Below are positions 49,167-56,964 of a DNA stretch of 57,833 nucleotides, one piece after another. Position numbers and translations under genes: made by a program. The stretch covers positions 1 through 57,833 of the forward strand of contig PMSU01000187.1 in NCBI GenBank assembly GCA_003168255.1. Reading direction: 5' to 3'. The notes beneath the pieces were generated by a model. It saw only the letters and a list, made by a program, of their open reading frames with translations, was not told the origin of the DNA and did no database searches. Source of the stretch: Actinomycetota bacterium (GTDB taxonomy: Bacteria > Actinomycetota > Actinomycetes > Streptosporangiales > Streptosporangiaceae). Within the stretch, counting starts at the first letter, position 1. Every line of letters begins with the position of its first letter.

Positions 49167-50006
49167 ATGGGGGCTTGGGGCCTGTTCATAGCGGTCTTCC
49201 TCGCCTGTGCGGTGGAGGCCGTCGAGGCGACCACCATCGTCCTGGCCGCCGGGACTGCCAGGGACTGGCGGTCCGCAATGACCGGGATGATCGCGGCGCT
49301 CGGCGTGCTCGCCCTCCTTGTCGCGGCGCTCGGCCCCGCAATCTCCGCGCTGCCGCTGACCGGACTGCGGCTCGTCGTCGGCGCCTTGCTGCTGATCTTT
49401 GGGCTGCAGTGGCTGCGGAAGGCGATCCTGCGGGCCAGCGGATACAAGGCGGTGCACGACGAAGATGAGATCTACCGCACGCAACTCGCCGCCGCGGCGT
49501 CCGTGCCGGGCCGGCGGTTCGGCTCGGTGCCGGACTGGTACGGATTCACCCTCGCGTTCAAGGGCGTCCTGCTTGAGGGGCTCGAGGTGGTGTTCATCGC
49601 GCTTACCTTCGGCAGCAACGCCCGCGACATTCCGCTGGCGGCCGTGGCGGCGGGCTGCGCGGTGGCCGTCGTGGCCGCCGCGGGAGTCGCGGTACGCGCG
49701 CCGCTGTCCCGGGTTCCAGAGAACACGCTTAAATTCGTCGTCGGGATCATGCTGACGGGGTTCGGCACGTTCTGGGGGGCCGAAGGCGCGGGCGCGCACT
49801 GGCCGGGATCGGATGCGGCCCTGCTTGTGCTGCTGCCGGGCATCGCGCTGTTCGCACTCGGGCTGGCCGCCCTGATGCGCCGCGGCAGGTCCGGCCGCGC
49901 CGCTGCCCAAGGCAGTGTGGCCCCCGCCCCGCAGGCCGGCCCCCCCGCCCCGCAGGCAGGCACCCCCGCCCCGCAGGCCGGCCCCCCCGCCCCGCAGGCC
50001 GGCTGA
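49167..50006 (+). CDS. COG4280-family membrane protein
   Basis: 279 residues. Membrane helices alternate with short loops: MGAWGLFIAVFLACAVEAVE, VEATTIVLAAGTARDWRSAM, ALGVLALLVAALGPAISALP, TGLRLVVGALLLIFGLQWLR, the long loop GRRFGSVPDWYGFTLAFKGV (charged), EGLEVVFIALTFGSNARDIP, AAVAAGCAVAVVAAAGVAVR, FVVGIMLTGFGTFWGAEGAG and a last helix LLVLLPGIALFALGLAALMR. This is the COG4280 type (VEAVEATTIVLA...EGLEVVFIALTFG), six to seven helices, function unknown; ion transport is plausible. The C-terminal 28 residues are four PAPQAG(P/T) repeats. A second small membrane protein gene follows immediately. Confidence 0.88.
   Translation: MGAWGLFIAVFLACAVEAVEATTIVLAAGTARDWRSAMTGMIAALGVLALLVAALGPAISALPLTGLRLVVGALLLIFGLQWLRKAILRASGYKAVHDEDEIYRTQLAAAASVPGRRFGSVPDWYGFTLAFKGVLLEGLEVVFIALTFGSNARDIPLAAVAAGCAVAVVAAAGVAVRAPLSRVPENTLKFVVGIMLTGFGTFWGAEGAGAHWPGSDAALLVLLPGIALFALGLAALMRRGRSGRAAAQGSVAPAPQAGPPAPQAGTPAPQAGPPAPQAG
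49922..50005. repeat. 21-bp in-frame tandem repeat, four units
   Basis: GC-rich 21-bp units encoding four copies of PAPQAG(P/T) at the C-terminus of the COG4280 protein, ending at its stop codon. Unit 2 has one substituted base (GCAGGCA instead of GCAGGCC). Proline/glutamine-rich, expected flexible. Confidence 0.85.
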
Positions 50007-50007
50007 C

Positions 50008-50211
50008 ATGGGCAGGCGGCTGCGGGCATTCCTCGCGTTCGCGTACGACTTCGTGATCGGTGACGACTGGCGCATCGCGGCGGGAGTGGTAGGCGGTCTG
50101 GCGGTGACCTACGCGGTCAGCCGGACGAGCGTCCCCGCCTGGTGGCTGCTGCCCGCGCTGCTGGTGGTGCTGCTGCCGGTCAGTCTCTGGCTAGCCATCC
50201 GGCGCAGATAA
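50008..50211 (+). CDS. Small two-helix membrane protein
   Basis: 67 residues from ATG 50008, 1 nt after the stop of the COG4280 gene, so the genes are coupled. MGRRLRAFLAFAYDFVIGDD is followed by helices at about 21-41 (WRIAAGVVGGLAVTYAVSRT) and 43-62 (VPAWWLLPALLVVLLPVSLW), ending in an arginine-rich IRRR tail. Probably a partner or subunit of the COG4280 protein; function unknown. The frame extends upstream but ATG 50008 is the only sensible start. Confidence 0.75.
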   Translation: MGRRLRAFLAFAYDFVIGDDWRIAAGVVGGLAVTYAVSRTSVPAWWLLPALLVVLLPVSLWLAIRRR

Positions 50212-50238
50212 CCGGCTGGTGCCGACCGCCTCTGCCGC

Positions 50239-50793
50239 TCAGTGGCCCTCTGCCTCTTCCGCGTACACCCGGGCGGCGTACTCCTCGAGAACCTTCTCGC
50301 AGTTTGCCAGCGCCTGCTCTACCTGCCCACGGCCAGCGGAGCCGAAGACATCGCGCGCGCGGACCCGGGCAAGCCAGTTCCGCAGCTTCACGAGGTCGAC
50401 CTCGTTCTCCTCAAGCTCGGCGTAGGTGAAGTGGTCGGCCACATACTCCTTCCGCACCTGGGCCAGGAAATCCTCGCAGCGGTCCACGATCTCTTCATAC
50501 TCGTCATCCCTGGCCGCCTGGAACGCGGCGCGCACCTCCGGCTCGCCGGCCAGCACGCGGCAGGAGAGCAGCGCCGCCGTCCCTGACATCTCGATGATCT
50601 CCCGCCGTAGCTTGCGCAGAGCGCGCTCCGCGCCGCTGCTCGCGGGCAGTGCCGCTGCCGAGCTCTGCAGGTAGATCGCGCCCAGGCTCTTGATCCGGCG
50701 CCAAACCGCCGCGCGCAGCCTGGTCGGCTCCGGCGGCACCCGGTAGACGAGCAGCAGCCAGTCCTCGCCGTCTGCCTGCTCGCCATCGTCCAC
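50239..50793 (-). CDS. ChrB N-terminal-domain protein
   Basis: 184 residues resembling the N-terminal domain of ChrB, the chromate-sensing regulator: DWLLLVYRVPPEPTRLRAAV, WRRIKSLGAIYLQSSAAALP near the start, then RALRKLRREIIEMSGTAALL and a long charged helical region EYEEIVDRCEDFLAQVRKEY with the Glu/Asp-rich end (ELEENEVDLVKLRNWLARVR). Only this module is present, without the ChrB C-terminal rhodanese-like/DUF domain and without chrA, so a role in chromate resistance is not shown. It ends 27 nt from the convergent 67-residue gene and is divergent from the HIT gene. Confidence 0.72.
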   Translation of the reverse strand: MDDGEQADGEDWLLLVYRVPPEPTRLRAAVWRRIKSLGAIYLQSSAAALPASSGAERALRKLRREIIEMSGTAALLSCRVLAGEPEVRAAFQAARDDEYEEIVDRCEDFLAQVRKEYVADHFTYAELEENEVDLVKLRNWLARVRARDVFGSAGRGQVEQALANCEKVLEEYAARVYAEEAEGH

Positions 50794-50863
50794 CTCCGCA
50801 TTGTCTCAGCGCCGCGAGAATGCCGCGCATACGAGATCGCTCAGGAACGCTATCTTTGCCGGG

Positions 50864-51328
50864 GTGACCGACTGCCTCTTCTGCGCCATACTCGCCGGTG
50901 ACGCTGACGCCCACTTCGTTCACGATGATGCCGAGGTGGCTGCCTTCCTCGACGTCAGGCCGCTGTTCAAGGGACATGTGCTGGTGCTGCCGCGGGCACA
51001 CCACGAGACGCTGGCCGATCTTCCTGCGGACCTGCTGGGCCCGCTGATGCGCCGGGTCCAGCAGATCAGCGCGGCGATGCCCGGTGCGTACGGGGCGCAG
51101 GGCAGCTTCGTCGCGATGAACAACACGGTCAGCCAGAGCGTCCCGCACCTGCACGTGCACGTGGTGCCCCGGACCAAGGGCGACGGGCTGCGCGGCTTCT
51201 TCTGGCCGCGCGGCCGCTACGAGGGCGATGACGAGGCGGCGCAATACGCGCGGCGGCTGCGCGACGAGCTGCGGCAGTCAGCCGACCGAGGCGACGATCC
51301 GCCGCGCCGCGATTGCCGCACTGGGTGA
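50864..51328 (+). CDS. HIT-family hydrolase
   Basis: 154 residues from GTG 50864. A zinc-site-like CLFCAIL opens the protein, then VVPRTKGDGLRGFFW follows the histidine-triad motif HLHVHVVP (H-x-H-x-H-x-x). HIT proteins hydrolyse nucleotide conjugates such as AMP-lysine, ADP-ribose-like or Ap4A. The N-terminal part (DADAHFVHDDAEVAAFLDVR, FKGHVLVLPRAHHETLADLP) is the standard Hint-like fold. The frame extends 21 codons upstream, but GTG 50864 with the CLFC block is the family start. A DUF5998 gene follows 31 nt downstream. Confidence 0.93.
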   Translation: MTDCLFCAILAGDADAHFVHDDAEVAAFLDVRPLFKGHVLVLPRAHHETLADLPADLLGPLMRRVQQISAAMPGAYGAQGSFVAMNNTVSQSVPHLHVHVVPRTKGDGLRGFFWPRGRYEGDDEAAQYARRLRDELRQSADRGDDPPRRDCRTG

Positions 51329-51359
51329 ACCATTACTCCCGGCGGTGCAGGATGGACGA

Positions 51360-51947
51360 ATGAGGGATATCCCAGCCACGGCCGACGGCCTGCGGACGGC
51401 GATCGAACGCAGCGGTTACTACCCCGGCCTCGTCTCCGACGCGGTCGCCTCGGCCCTTGGCACCGAACCGATCGTTTCCTACTTCGTTAGCCACGACGCG
51501 ATGTTCGACCCCGGGATGGAGGTGCGCAGGCATATCTCGGTGCTTGTGCTCACCGACACCCGCCTGGTCTATTCGCACACTGATGAGCATCCGCCGCAGG
51601 AGCCTGACGGTCGGCCGCAGGCCGAGACGACCACCGAGGCGGTCAAGTTCTCCAGGATCTCGTCGGTGGCGCTGACCAGGGTGGTGTCCGATCCCGCCTC
51701 GTATGTGGCCGGGGTGACGATGCCCACCGAGGTGCTGCTCACCATCGGCTGGAACGTGCTGTCACATGTCGAGCTCGAGCCCGCGCACTGCGGGGACGAG
51801 AACTGCGAGGCGGACCACGGGTACACCGGCACCATCACGGCCGATGACCTTGCTCTTAGAGTCAGCGAGGCGGCCGACGGAGAGGACGGCGTGCGCCAGG
51901 TGCTGTCGTTCGCCAGCGTGCTGGCCGCGGCCGCCACGAGGCCATGA
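51360..51947 (+). CDS. DUF5998 protein
   Basis: 195 residues of the actinobacterial DUF5998 family: TADGLRTAIERSGYYPGLVS, SDAVASALGTEPIVSYFVSH, EVRRHISVLVLTDTRLVYSH, FSRISSVALTRVVSDPASYV, LLTIGWNVLSHVELEPAHCG, DENCEADHGYTGTITADDLA. A small SHS2- or PH-like beta domain is likely; function unknown. ATG 51360 begins the conserved MRDIPATADGL. Together with the next two genes (phosphodiesterase, sulfurtransferase) it forms a run on the plus strand found in other actinobacteria. A Cys/His pair (CGDENCEADH) may bind metal. Confidence 0.9.
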   Translation: MRDIPATADGLRTAIERSGYYPGLVSDAVASALGTEPIVSYFVSHDAMFDPGMEVRRHISVLVLTDTRLVYSHTDEHPPQEPDGRPQAETTTEAVKFSRISSVALTRVVSDPASYVAGVTMPTEVLLTIGWNVLSHVELEPAHCGDENCEADHGYTGTITADDLALRVSEAADGEDGVRQVLSFASVLAAAATRP

Positions 51948-52050
51948 CGCTCGCCCGGGCCGCGTTGCCGGGCCGCCCGGGGGGTGGCACGATGAGCGGA
52001 CAATGCGATGCACAGGACGAAATGAGTAGAAACCGAAGGGCTGTCCCCGC

Positions 52051-53190
52051 ATGACGGATGAGCCGAGGACCCCGCCGACGCTGCCATCCTACGGAGAAGG
52101 AACGCTCGCCGACCTGGCGTCGTCCCTGCTGTGCTCCCTGCGGGTTCCCCGCGAGCGCAATCCGCTCGGCCTGCCCGAGTCCGCGCGTGTCTGCCTGCTG
52201 ATCGTGGACGGCCTCGGCTGGGAGCTGCTCAGGAGCCATCCGGCAGCCGCGCCGTTCCTGGCGGAGCTGGCGACGAGCGGCAGGCCGCTTACCGCCGGAT
52301 TCCCGTCCACGACGGTGACCAGCCTGGCCTCCCTGGGCACCGGAAGGCCGCCCGGCTCGCACGGCATGCTCGGCTACCAGGTCGCCGTTCCCGGCACGGG
52401 CAGGCTGCTCAACGGGTTGCGCTGGGACCACCGGGTGGACCCGATGGCCTGGCAGCCGGGATCGACGGTCTACGAACGTGCCGCGGCCGCCGGGATCGGC
52501 GCCTTCCGGGTGGCAGCCGGGGCCTTCGAGAAGACGGGGCTCACCCGGGCGGCGATGCGCGGCGCTGCCTACCGGCCGGCCGACAGCATGGGCGCCCTGG
52601 TAGCTCAGGCTGGGGCCGCGCTGCGGGAAACCGAACGCGCGCTGGTGACCGTGTATGTCCGAGACCTGGACGCCACCGGGCATGTGTTTGGCTGCGGATC
52701 CGATGCCTGGTACTACGAGCTGGGCCACGTGGACAAGCTGGCCGAGCAGCTTGCCTCGGTGCTGCCGAACGACACGCTGCTTTACGTCACCGCCGATCAC
52801 GGCATGGTGGACATCTCGCCGGCCAACCGGGTCGACGTGGACGCGATCGCGGAGCTTCGCAAGGGCGTGGCCCTGCTCGGCGGCGAGCCTCGTGCGCGGC
52901 ATGTCTACGCGGAGCCCGGCGCGGCGGCCGACGTGCTCGCCGCGTGGCGGGACGTGCTGGGCGAGCGTGCCTGGGTGGTATCACGGGAGGAAGCCATCTC
53001 TGACGGCTGGTTCGGCCCGGTCGACCCCGCCGTGACGGAACGGATCGGCGATGTCGTCGCGGCAGCGGCGGGTGGCACCGCCATCGTGGCGATGCAGGCC
53101 GAGCCGCGAGAGTCGGTGCTGGTCGGCATGCACGGCTCGCTGACGACCGCCGAGCAGCTGGTGCCGCTGCTCATCCACGGGGCAATGTGA
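52051..53190 (+). CDS. Nucleotide pyrophosphatase/phosphodiesterase family protein
   Basis: 379 residues of the alkaline-phosphatase superfamily, type I phosphodiesterase (NPP-like). The metal and nucleophile region is LLIVDGLGWELL followed by TAGFPSTTVTSLASLGTGRP (Thr nucleophile); later metal ligands sit in YVRDLDATGHVFG and YVTADHGMVDI. It lacks a signal peptide, so it is cytosolic, unlike secreted NPPs. Relatives hydrolyse phosphodiester or pyrophosphate bonds; the substrate is not known. ATG 52051 follows DUF5998 by about 100 nt. Its stop overlaps the start of the sulfurtransferase gene by 4 nt. Confidence 0.9.
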   Translation: MTDEPRTPPTLPSYGEGTLADLASSLLCSLRVPRERNPLGLPESARVCLLIVDGLGWELLRSHPAAAPFLAELATSGRPLTAGFPSTTVTSLASLGTGRPPGSHGMLGYQVAVPGTGRLLNGLRWDHRVDPMAWQPGSTVYERAAAAGIGAFRVAAGAFEKTGLTRAAMRGAAYRPADSMGALVAQAGAALRETERALVTVYVRDLDATGHVFGCGSDAWYYELGHVDKLAEQLASVLPNDTLLYVTADHGMVDISPANRVDVDAIAELRKGVALLGGEPRARHVYAEPGAAADVLAAWRDVLGERAWVVSREEAISDGWFGPVDPAVTERIGDVVAAAAGGTAIVAMQAEPRESVLVGMHGSLTTAEQLVPLLIHGAM

Positions 53191-54026
53191 GCCCGCTGAT
53201 CGGCGTTGCCTCGCTGGCACTTGAACTCTCCGGCCCGGTGCCCCCGGTGCTGCTCGACGTGCGCTGGCGGCTCGGCGGACCGCCGGGGATCGACAGCTAC
53301 CGCGCGGGTCACCTGCCGGCCGCCGTCTTCGCGGATCTTGACAGGGACCTGTCGGGTGCGCCGGGGCAGGGCGGGCGGCACCCGCTGCCGCCGGCCGGTG
53401 ACTTCCAGGCGACGATGCGCCGCGCCGGGGTCAGTGACGACCGCCCCGTGGTGGTCTATGACGACGCGGACGCGATGGCGGCGGCCCGCGCCTGGTGGCT
53501 GTTGTGTTACTTCGGCCACGGCTGCGTGCGGGTGCTCGACGGCGGGTTCCGCGCCTGGCAGGCGGCGGGCCAGCCGTTGACCGTGACCGATCCCGCTGCC
53601 CGGACCGGAGACTTCACCGCCCGTCCTGGCCACATGCCGCTACTTGATGCGTCCGGTGCGTCGGCAACTGCCCGTTCGGGAGTGCTTCTGGACGCAAGGG
53701 CAGCCGAGCGGTACCGGGGCGAGACCGAGCCCATCGACCCGGTCGGCGGGCACATTCCAGGGGCGGTGAGCGCACCGGCCACCGGCAACGTGAACCCCGA
53801 CGGTAGCTTCCGCGGCCCCGCTGAGCTGCGGGAACGCTTTGCCTCGCTGGGAGCGGCGGCGGGGGGCCCGCTGGTCGCCGCGTACTGCGGCTCCGGCGTG
53901 ACCGCCGCCCAGCAGGTGCTCGCGCTGGCAGTAGCGGGCATCCCGGCCGCGCTCTATCTCGGGTCCTGGTCCAGCTGGGTAGCTGATCCGGCGCGGCCGG
54001 TCGCCACCGGCGCGGAGCCTGGCTGA
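53187..54026 (+). CDS. Thiosulfate/3-mercaptopyruvate sulfurtransferase (two rhodanese domains)
   Basis: 279 residues. N-terminal inactive rhodanese domain (VPPVLLDVRWRLGGPPGIDS, YRAGHLPAAVFADLDRDLSG, RPVVVYDDADAMAAARAWWL) and C-terminal active one (GVLLDARAAERYRGETEPID, GGHIPGAVSAPATGNVNPDG) with the catalytic Cys in LVAAYCGSGVTAAQQ. It transfers sulfane sulfur from thiosulfate or mercaptopyruvate to cyanide or thiols. GTG 53187 overlaps the previous stop (GTGA), so it is translationally coupled to the phosphodiesterase. CGSGVTA is the thiosulfate-type loop. It is convergent with the ClpC-N-like gene, 10 nt apart. Confidence 0.93.
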   Translation: MSPLIGVASLALELSGPVPPVLLDVRWRLGGPPGIDSYRAGHLPAAVFADLDRDLSGAPGQGGRHPLPPAGDFQATMRRAGVSDDRPVVVYDDADAMAAARAWWLLCYFGHGCVRVLDGGFRAWQAAGQPLTVTDPAARTGDFTARPGHMPLLDASGASATARSGVLLDARAAERYRGETEPIDPVGGHIPGAVSAPATGNVNPDGSFRGPAELRERFASLGAAAGGPLVAAYCGSGVTAAQQVLALAVAGIPAALYLGSWSSWVADPARPVATGAEPG

Positions 54027-54036
54027 GCGGCGCTCA

Positions 54037-54588
54037 TCAGGCGGCGGCGAACATCCGCCTGGCAAGCTCCTCGCGGAGCGCGCCGGGTTCCACTCCAGCC
54101 GCCTTCAGCACGCGCAGTGCCCCGTTGTCCCGCTGGTCGATGACCCCGAGCAGCAGGTGGCCGGTCGTGATCTGGTTCTGCCCGGACTTGGCCGCGGTCT
54201 GGACCGCGAGCTCCATCGACTTCTTTGCCCGCGGGGTGAACGGGGTGCGTCTGCCCTTGTCGTGGCGGTGCCGCCAGATCTCGCCCTGGTCAAGCGCGCC
54301 AGGCCCGAAGCTGTCTTCGGTGACGCGGCGCACAGCGTCAAGGTCTATGCCGAGACAGGCAAGGGCGTCGGCATCGAGCGGGCCGGCGACGAAGGCAATT
54401 ATGCGTTCGCGCAGCGCGGCGGTTTGCAGCCCGACGGCGGCAAGCGCGCCCGCCGCCGGGGTGCCCTCTCCCGTCGACAGGCCAAGCAGCAGGTGCTCGC
54501 ATCCGATGTACCCGTGCCGCAGCCCGCGTGCCTCCTGCCCGGCGAGTGTGACCGCCCGCCGAGCGTCTGGGCTGAATCGTTCGAACAT
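54037..54588 (-). CDS. Stand-alone Clp N-terminal (Clp R) domain protein
   Basis: 183 residues containing two Clp N repeats: MFERFSPDARRAVTLAGQEA, RGLRHGYIGCEHLLLGLSTG, then a linker, and FTPRAKKSMELAVQTAAKSG, QNQITTGHLLLGVIDQRDNG, ALRVLKAAGVEPGALREELA. These match the substrate/adaptor-binding N-domain of ClpC/ClpA, but no AAA+ ATPase follows. Stand-alone Clp N proteins in actinobacteria are thought to bind clients or adaptors; some protect against cyclomarin-type toxins that target ClpC1. It is 17 nt downstream of the small HTH gene on the same strand, so both probably share its promoter. Confidence 0.9.
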   Translation of the reverse strand: MFERFSPDARRAVTLAGQEARGLRHGYIGCEHLLLGLSTGEGTPAAGALAAVGLQTAALRERIIAFVAGPLDADALACLGIDLDAVRRVTEDSFGPGALDQGEIWRHRHDKGRRTPFTPRAKKSMELAVQTAAKSGQNQITTGHLLLGVIDQRDNGALRVLKAAGVEPGALREELARRMFAAA

Positions 54589-54605
54589 GCTGGGTCGCTC
54601 TCCTC

Positions 54606-54827
54606 TCAGCTTCGCTGCGTCCGGCGGGCGTGCTTCTTGTGGGCCGCCTGCCTGCTGACGCCGAGTTGCGCCGCGATCTCCTGCCAGGACCAGCCCTGTC
54701 CGCGCGCGTTGTCGACCTGCAGCGTTTCCAGCCGCTCGGTCAGCTCGCGCAGGGCACGGATGGCCCGCAGCCCCACGACCGGGTCGCGGCCGCTCGCCGC
54801 CTCCGCCAGCTGCACTCCTTCATTCAT
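54606..54827 (-). CDS. Small HTH (sigma-70 region 4-like) DNA-binding protein
   Basis: 73 residues from ATG 54827. After an amphipathic helix (PVVGLRAIRALRELTERLET) comes a helix-turn-helix GWSWQEIAAQLGVSRQAAHK, ending KHARRTQRS. This single HTH resembles sigma-70 region 4 or small transposon-like regulators. A promoter 7 nt upstream predicts a leaderless mRNA starting at this ATG, so earlier open codons (54863) are not used. It probably regulates itself and the Clp N gene behind it. An actinobacterial pattern of HTH plus Clp N protein is known; the signal is not. Confidence 0.85.
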   Translation of the reverse strand: MNEGVQLAEAASGRDPVVGLRAIRALRELTERLETLQVDNARGQGWSWQEIAAQLGVSRQAAHKKHARRTQRS

Positions 54828-54833
54828 GCCGTC

Positions 54834-54863
54834 AATGTACGTTGACGCCTGCGGACGTGTCAA
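54834..54863 (-). promoter_or_regulatory. Consensus promoter and repeated GTCAA half-sites
   Basis: Minus strand: -35 TTGACA (54858-54863), 18-nt spacer, -10 TACATT (54834-54839), ATG 6 nt later at 54827. The half-site GTCAA/TTGAC occurs three to four times between 54830 and 54865, with CGTCAA-N6-TTGACG a perfect inverted repeat across the -10, a possible autoregulatory operator. Confidence 0.65.
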
Positions 54864-54925
54864 CCGAGGATGACAGATGGAGGCGGAAAGGGATGCTGGG
54901 GCAGGGATGGTGTGGCTGGCCCGGG

Positions 54926-54975
54926 TGGGTGCCCGGCGGCACTGGCCGGGTGGGTGCCCGGCGGCACTGGCCGGG
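54926..54975. repeat. 25-bp tandem direct repeat (two copies plus a degenerate third)
   Basis: Two identical 25-bp copies, TGGGTGCCCGGCGGCACTGG plus CCGGG, at 54926-54950 and 54951-54975; a weaker third follows inside the csaA-like gene's end. It lies directly beyond that gene's stop. Confidence 0.85.
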
Positions 54976-55320
54976 TCAGAAGACGCGGGTGCCCGGCGGT
55001 ACCGGGCGGTCTGGCTGGATCAGCGCCACGTTTTGCTGAGTCCCGACCGGGACGCCGAGGACCAGTACCTCCGAAGAGAAGCCGGCAATACGGCGCGGCG
55101 GGAAGTTGACCACGGCGAGCACGAGCCTGCCGGTCAGCTGCTCGGGCTGGTAGAAGGCGGTGAGCTGCGCACTCGATGTCCGGATGCCAAGCTCGCCGAA
55201 GTCGATCCACAGCTTGTACGCCGGGTTACGGGCCTGCGGGAACTCCTCGGCGCGCCGGATCACGCCGACCCTGATGTCGGCGCGGAAGAATTCATCCGGG
55301 GTGATCGGGTCCTGGGACAT
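54976..55320 (-). CDS. CsaA-like tRNA-binding-domain protein
   Basis: 114 residues, matching the 110-115 of CsaA. EMAP-II/OB-fold tRNA-binding domain: FFRADIRVGVIRRAEEFPQA, NPAYKLWIDFGELGIRTSSA, QLTAFYQPEQLTGRLVLAVV, NFPPRRIAGFSSEVLVLGVP and a final DRPVPPGTRVF. CsaA in Bacillus is a chaperone with a weak link to secretion; homologues also bind RNA. ATG 55320 (MSQDPITPDEFF) is the family start; the frame extends 35 codons upstream. It ends exactly at a 25-bp tandem repeat. Confidence 0.9.
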   Translation of the reverse strand: MSQDPITPDEFFRADIRVGVIRRAEEFPQARNPAYKLWIDFGELGIRTSSAQLTAFYQPEQLTGRLVLAVVNFPPRRIAGFSSEVLVLGVPVGTQQNVALIQPDRPVPPGTRVF

Positions 55321-55456
55321 GGAGACAGCCGGGGCTCCGGAGGAGTCCAGGGCCCCGGCTGCCGTGTCCGCCGGGCCGGTTGCGGGATGATGAGCCACGG
55401 CGGTGAGCATAGTGCCGGGAGTCACCGTGGCTAAGTCCCGGGCCCGCCTGGCCGCG

Positions 55457-56005
55457 CTAGGAAGTCACTCGGAACTGTTCGTTCGTGCGCGCCGAATTGT
55501 ACGGTTCCATGACCACGTGAGTTCCTTCGGACCGGCTTGACAGCGGATCGTCAATGACGTGGCTCTTGCCCTTTGTGTCAAGCGTCTGTAGATCCCAGAT
55601 GTTGCCCTTTGCTATCCGGCTCCACCACTGGTCCTGGCTGTCGTTGTAGGCCTCGACGTAGACGCAGTCCCCGTAACCCTTGCGGCAGTGGGAGTTCACT
55701 CCGTCGGTGAGTACGTCATTCGTGCCGCACCGGTAGATGATGACATGGCCAGCCGAATCCCGGTAGCCGTCCCACGCCTGGTTGCTGTGGGTATAAAGCA
55801 CTGCACTATTGTCGCTCGTGGACTCGGCCAGGTAATTGTCGGACGCCACGTTCTGCAGCTTTGTATTGCTGAATACCGACCCGGAGCAGGTATCAGGTGC
55901 CGTCGGCATAGCGGCGGACTGGGCCATGGCGGCAGCCGGAGTGCCGACTGCAAGAAGAACTGACGCTAGCCCGGGATACAGTATGAGATTACAGATTCTG
56001 CGCAT
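55457..56005 (-). CDS. Secreted ricin-B/beta-trefoil-like protein
   Basis: 182 residues with a signal peptide (NLILYPGLASVLLAVGTPAA, cleavage near 30). The mature part has four Cys (CSGSV, YRCGT, HCRKGYGDC) that could form two disulfides, and beta-trefoil marks near the end: GNIWDLQTLDTKGKSHVIDD, SEGTHVVMEPYNSARTNEQF. A ricin-type lectin or related carbohydrate-binding role is likely, but the Q-x-W motif is only partly present (NEQFRV). It starts at ATG 56005 with an AT-rich upstream region to about 56220, its likely promoter. Confidence 0.75.
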   Translation of the reverse strand: MRRICNLILYPGLASVLLAVGTPAAAMAQSAAMPTAPDTCSGSVFSNTKLQNVASDNYLAESTSDNSAVLYTHSNQAWDGYRDSAGHVIIYRCGTNDVLTDGVNSHCRKGYGDCVYVEAYNDSQDQWWSRIAKGNIWDLQTLDTKGKSHVIDDPLSSRSEGTHVVMEPYNSARTNEQFRVTS

Positions 56006-56223
56006 CCACCGCCCCTTATTATGGATTGTATATGCTTAGTTCCTAATGCTACGATTCAGGACAGCCTAGGACCTCGATAAGAATCTTGTCAAGAGATCGG
56101 CGGCGTGCCGCCAAGGTAAAATGCGGTCAGGCAATTCGATGACACAATCTTTACCGAGTTGCCTGGCCGAAAGGCAATGCTATATCAGTGCTGCCCAGCG
56201 CTCAGCGCTCAGCGGCCGTCGGC

Positions 56224-56935
56224 TTACCCCCGCTCGCCGCTCGTGCGCAGAATCATGGCGGCGGGCCCGAGCGTGGCGGTCATTGTCAGCGCCAGTATGG
56301 TGCCGAGGATCGCCAGCGCGGGGGAGACGGGGATGTAGGGCATCCAGCTTCCGGTCAGCGCCCTGGACGCGCAGGCCAGGGTCGCCGCACCCGCCGCGGC
56401 GCCGAGTCCCACGCCGATCGGGCTCAGCACGGCCGACTGCCATGCGGTCATGGATGCCAGCTGACGCGACGTCGCGCCAACCCGGCGGAGCAGCAGGAGC
56501 GACTCGCGGCGCTCGACGGTGGCCACGATGAGCGTGTTGACCAGTGACACCGCGGCAAGCAGCGCGATCGCCGCGAGCACGAGGTTGTTGATGTAGGAGT
56601 CCTGGCTGCCCTGCTGCTGGGCCTGCGCGTTCAGCACGCTGCGGCTGGCCACGCTCAGGCCGGGGAACCGGCCGGACAGCCTGCCGAGCTCGGCGGACAG
56701 GCCGGCCGTCCCGCTGCCGCGGACCAGGATCTCCCCGAACGTCACCGGCCCGATGTGACCGGCCGCCGCAGCGGCCGGGATCAGGACGTCGGCGAAGCCG
56801 AGCGGCCGGAATAGATGGCGGTCAGCCGTGCCCGGTAGGGCGTGCCGTCGGCGAGGTAGATGGTGATCATCTCGCCCACGTGGGCGAACCGTGCTGCCGA
56901 GCCAATGGGGCACGCACCCGAATCGTCGCTGGGGG
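56224..56935 (-). pseudogene. Truncated, frameshifted FtsX-type ABC permease
   Basis: Minus-strand reading. The upstream part gives RFAHVGEMITIYLADGTPYR and ARLTAIYS, then a frameshift near 56805; the next frame gives HLFRPLGFADVLIPAAAAAG, HIGPVTFGEILVRG...SQDSYINNLVLAAIALLAAV, SLVNTLIVATVERRESLLLL, LRRVGATSRQLASMTAWQSA, and helices to the stop at 56224. This is the C-terminal half of an ABC-transporter permease (FtsX/MacB type, with the conserved RRE...LLRRVGAT loop). The N-terminal half is missing; sequence before about 56920 belongs to something else. No ATPase gene is nearby, so it is decayed. Confidence 0.85.
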
Positions 56936-56964
56936 TACTCCCACCAGAGCCAGGTTTCCGCTGG

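Noticed and set aside
50239..50793. Chromate-resistance locus
   Set aside because: Only a ChrB N-terminal-like domain is present; no chrA or chrB C-terminal domain.
54630..54845. Plus-strand frame across the HTH gene
   Set aside because: Antisense shadow of the HTH gene, which has a strong promoter and motif.
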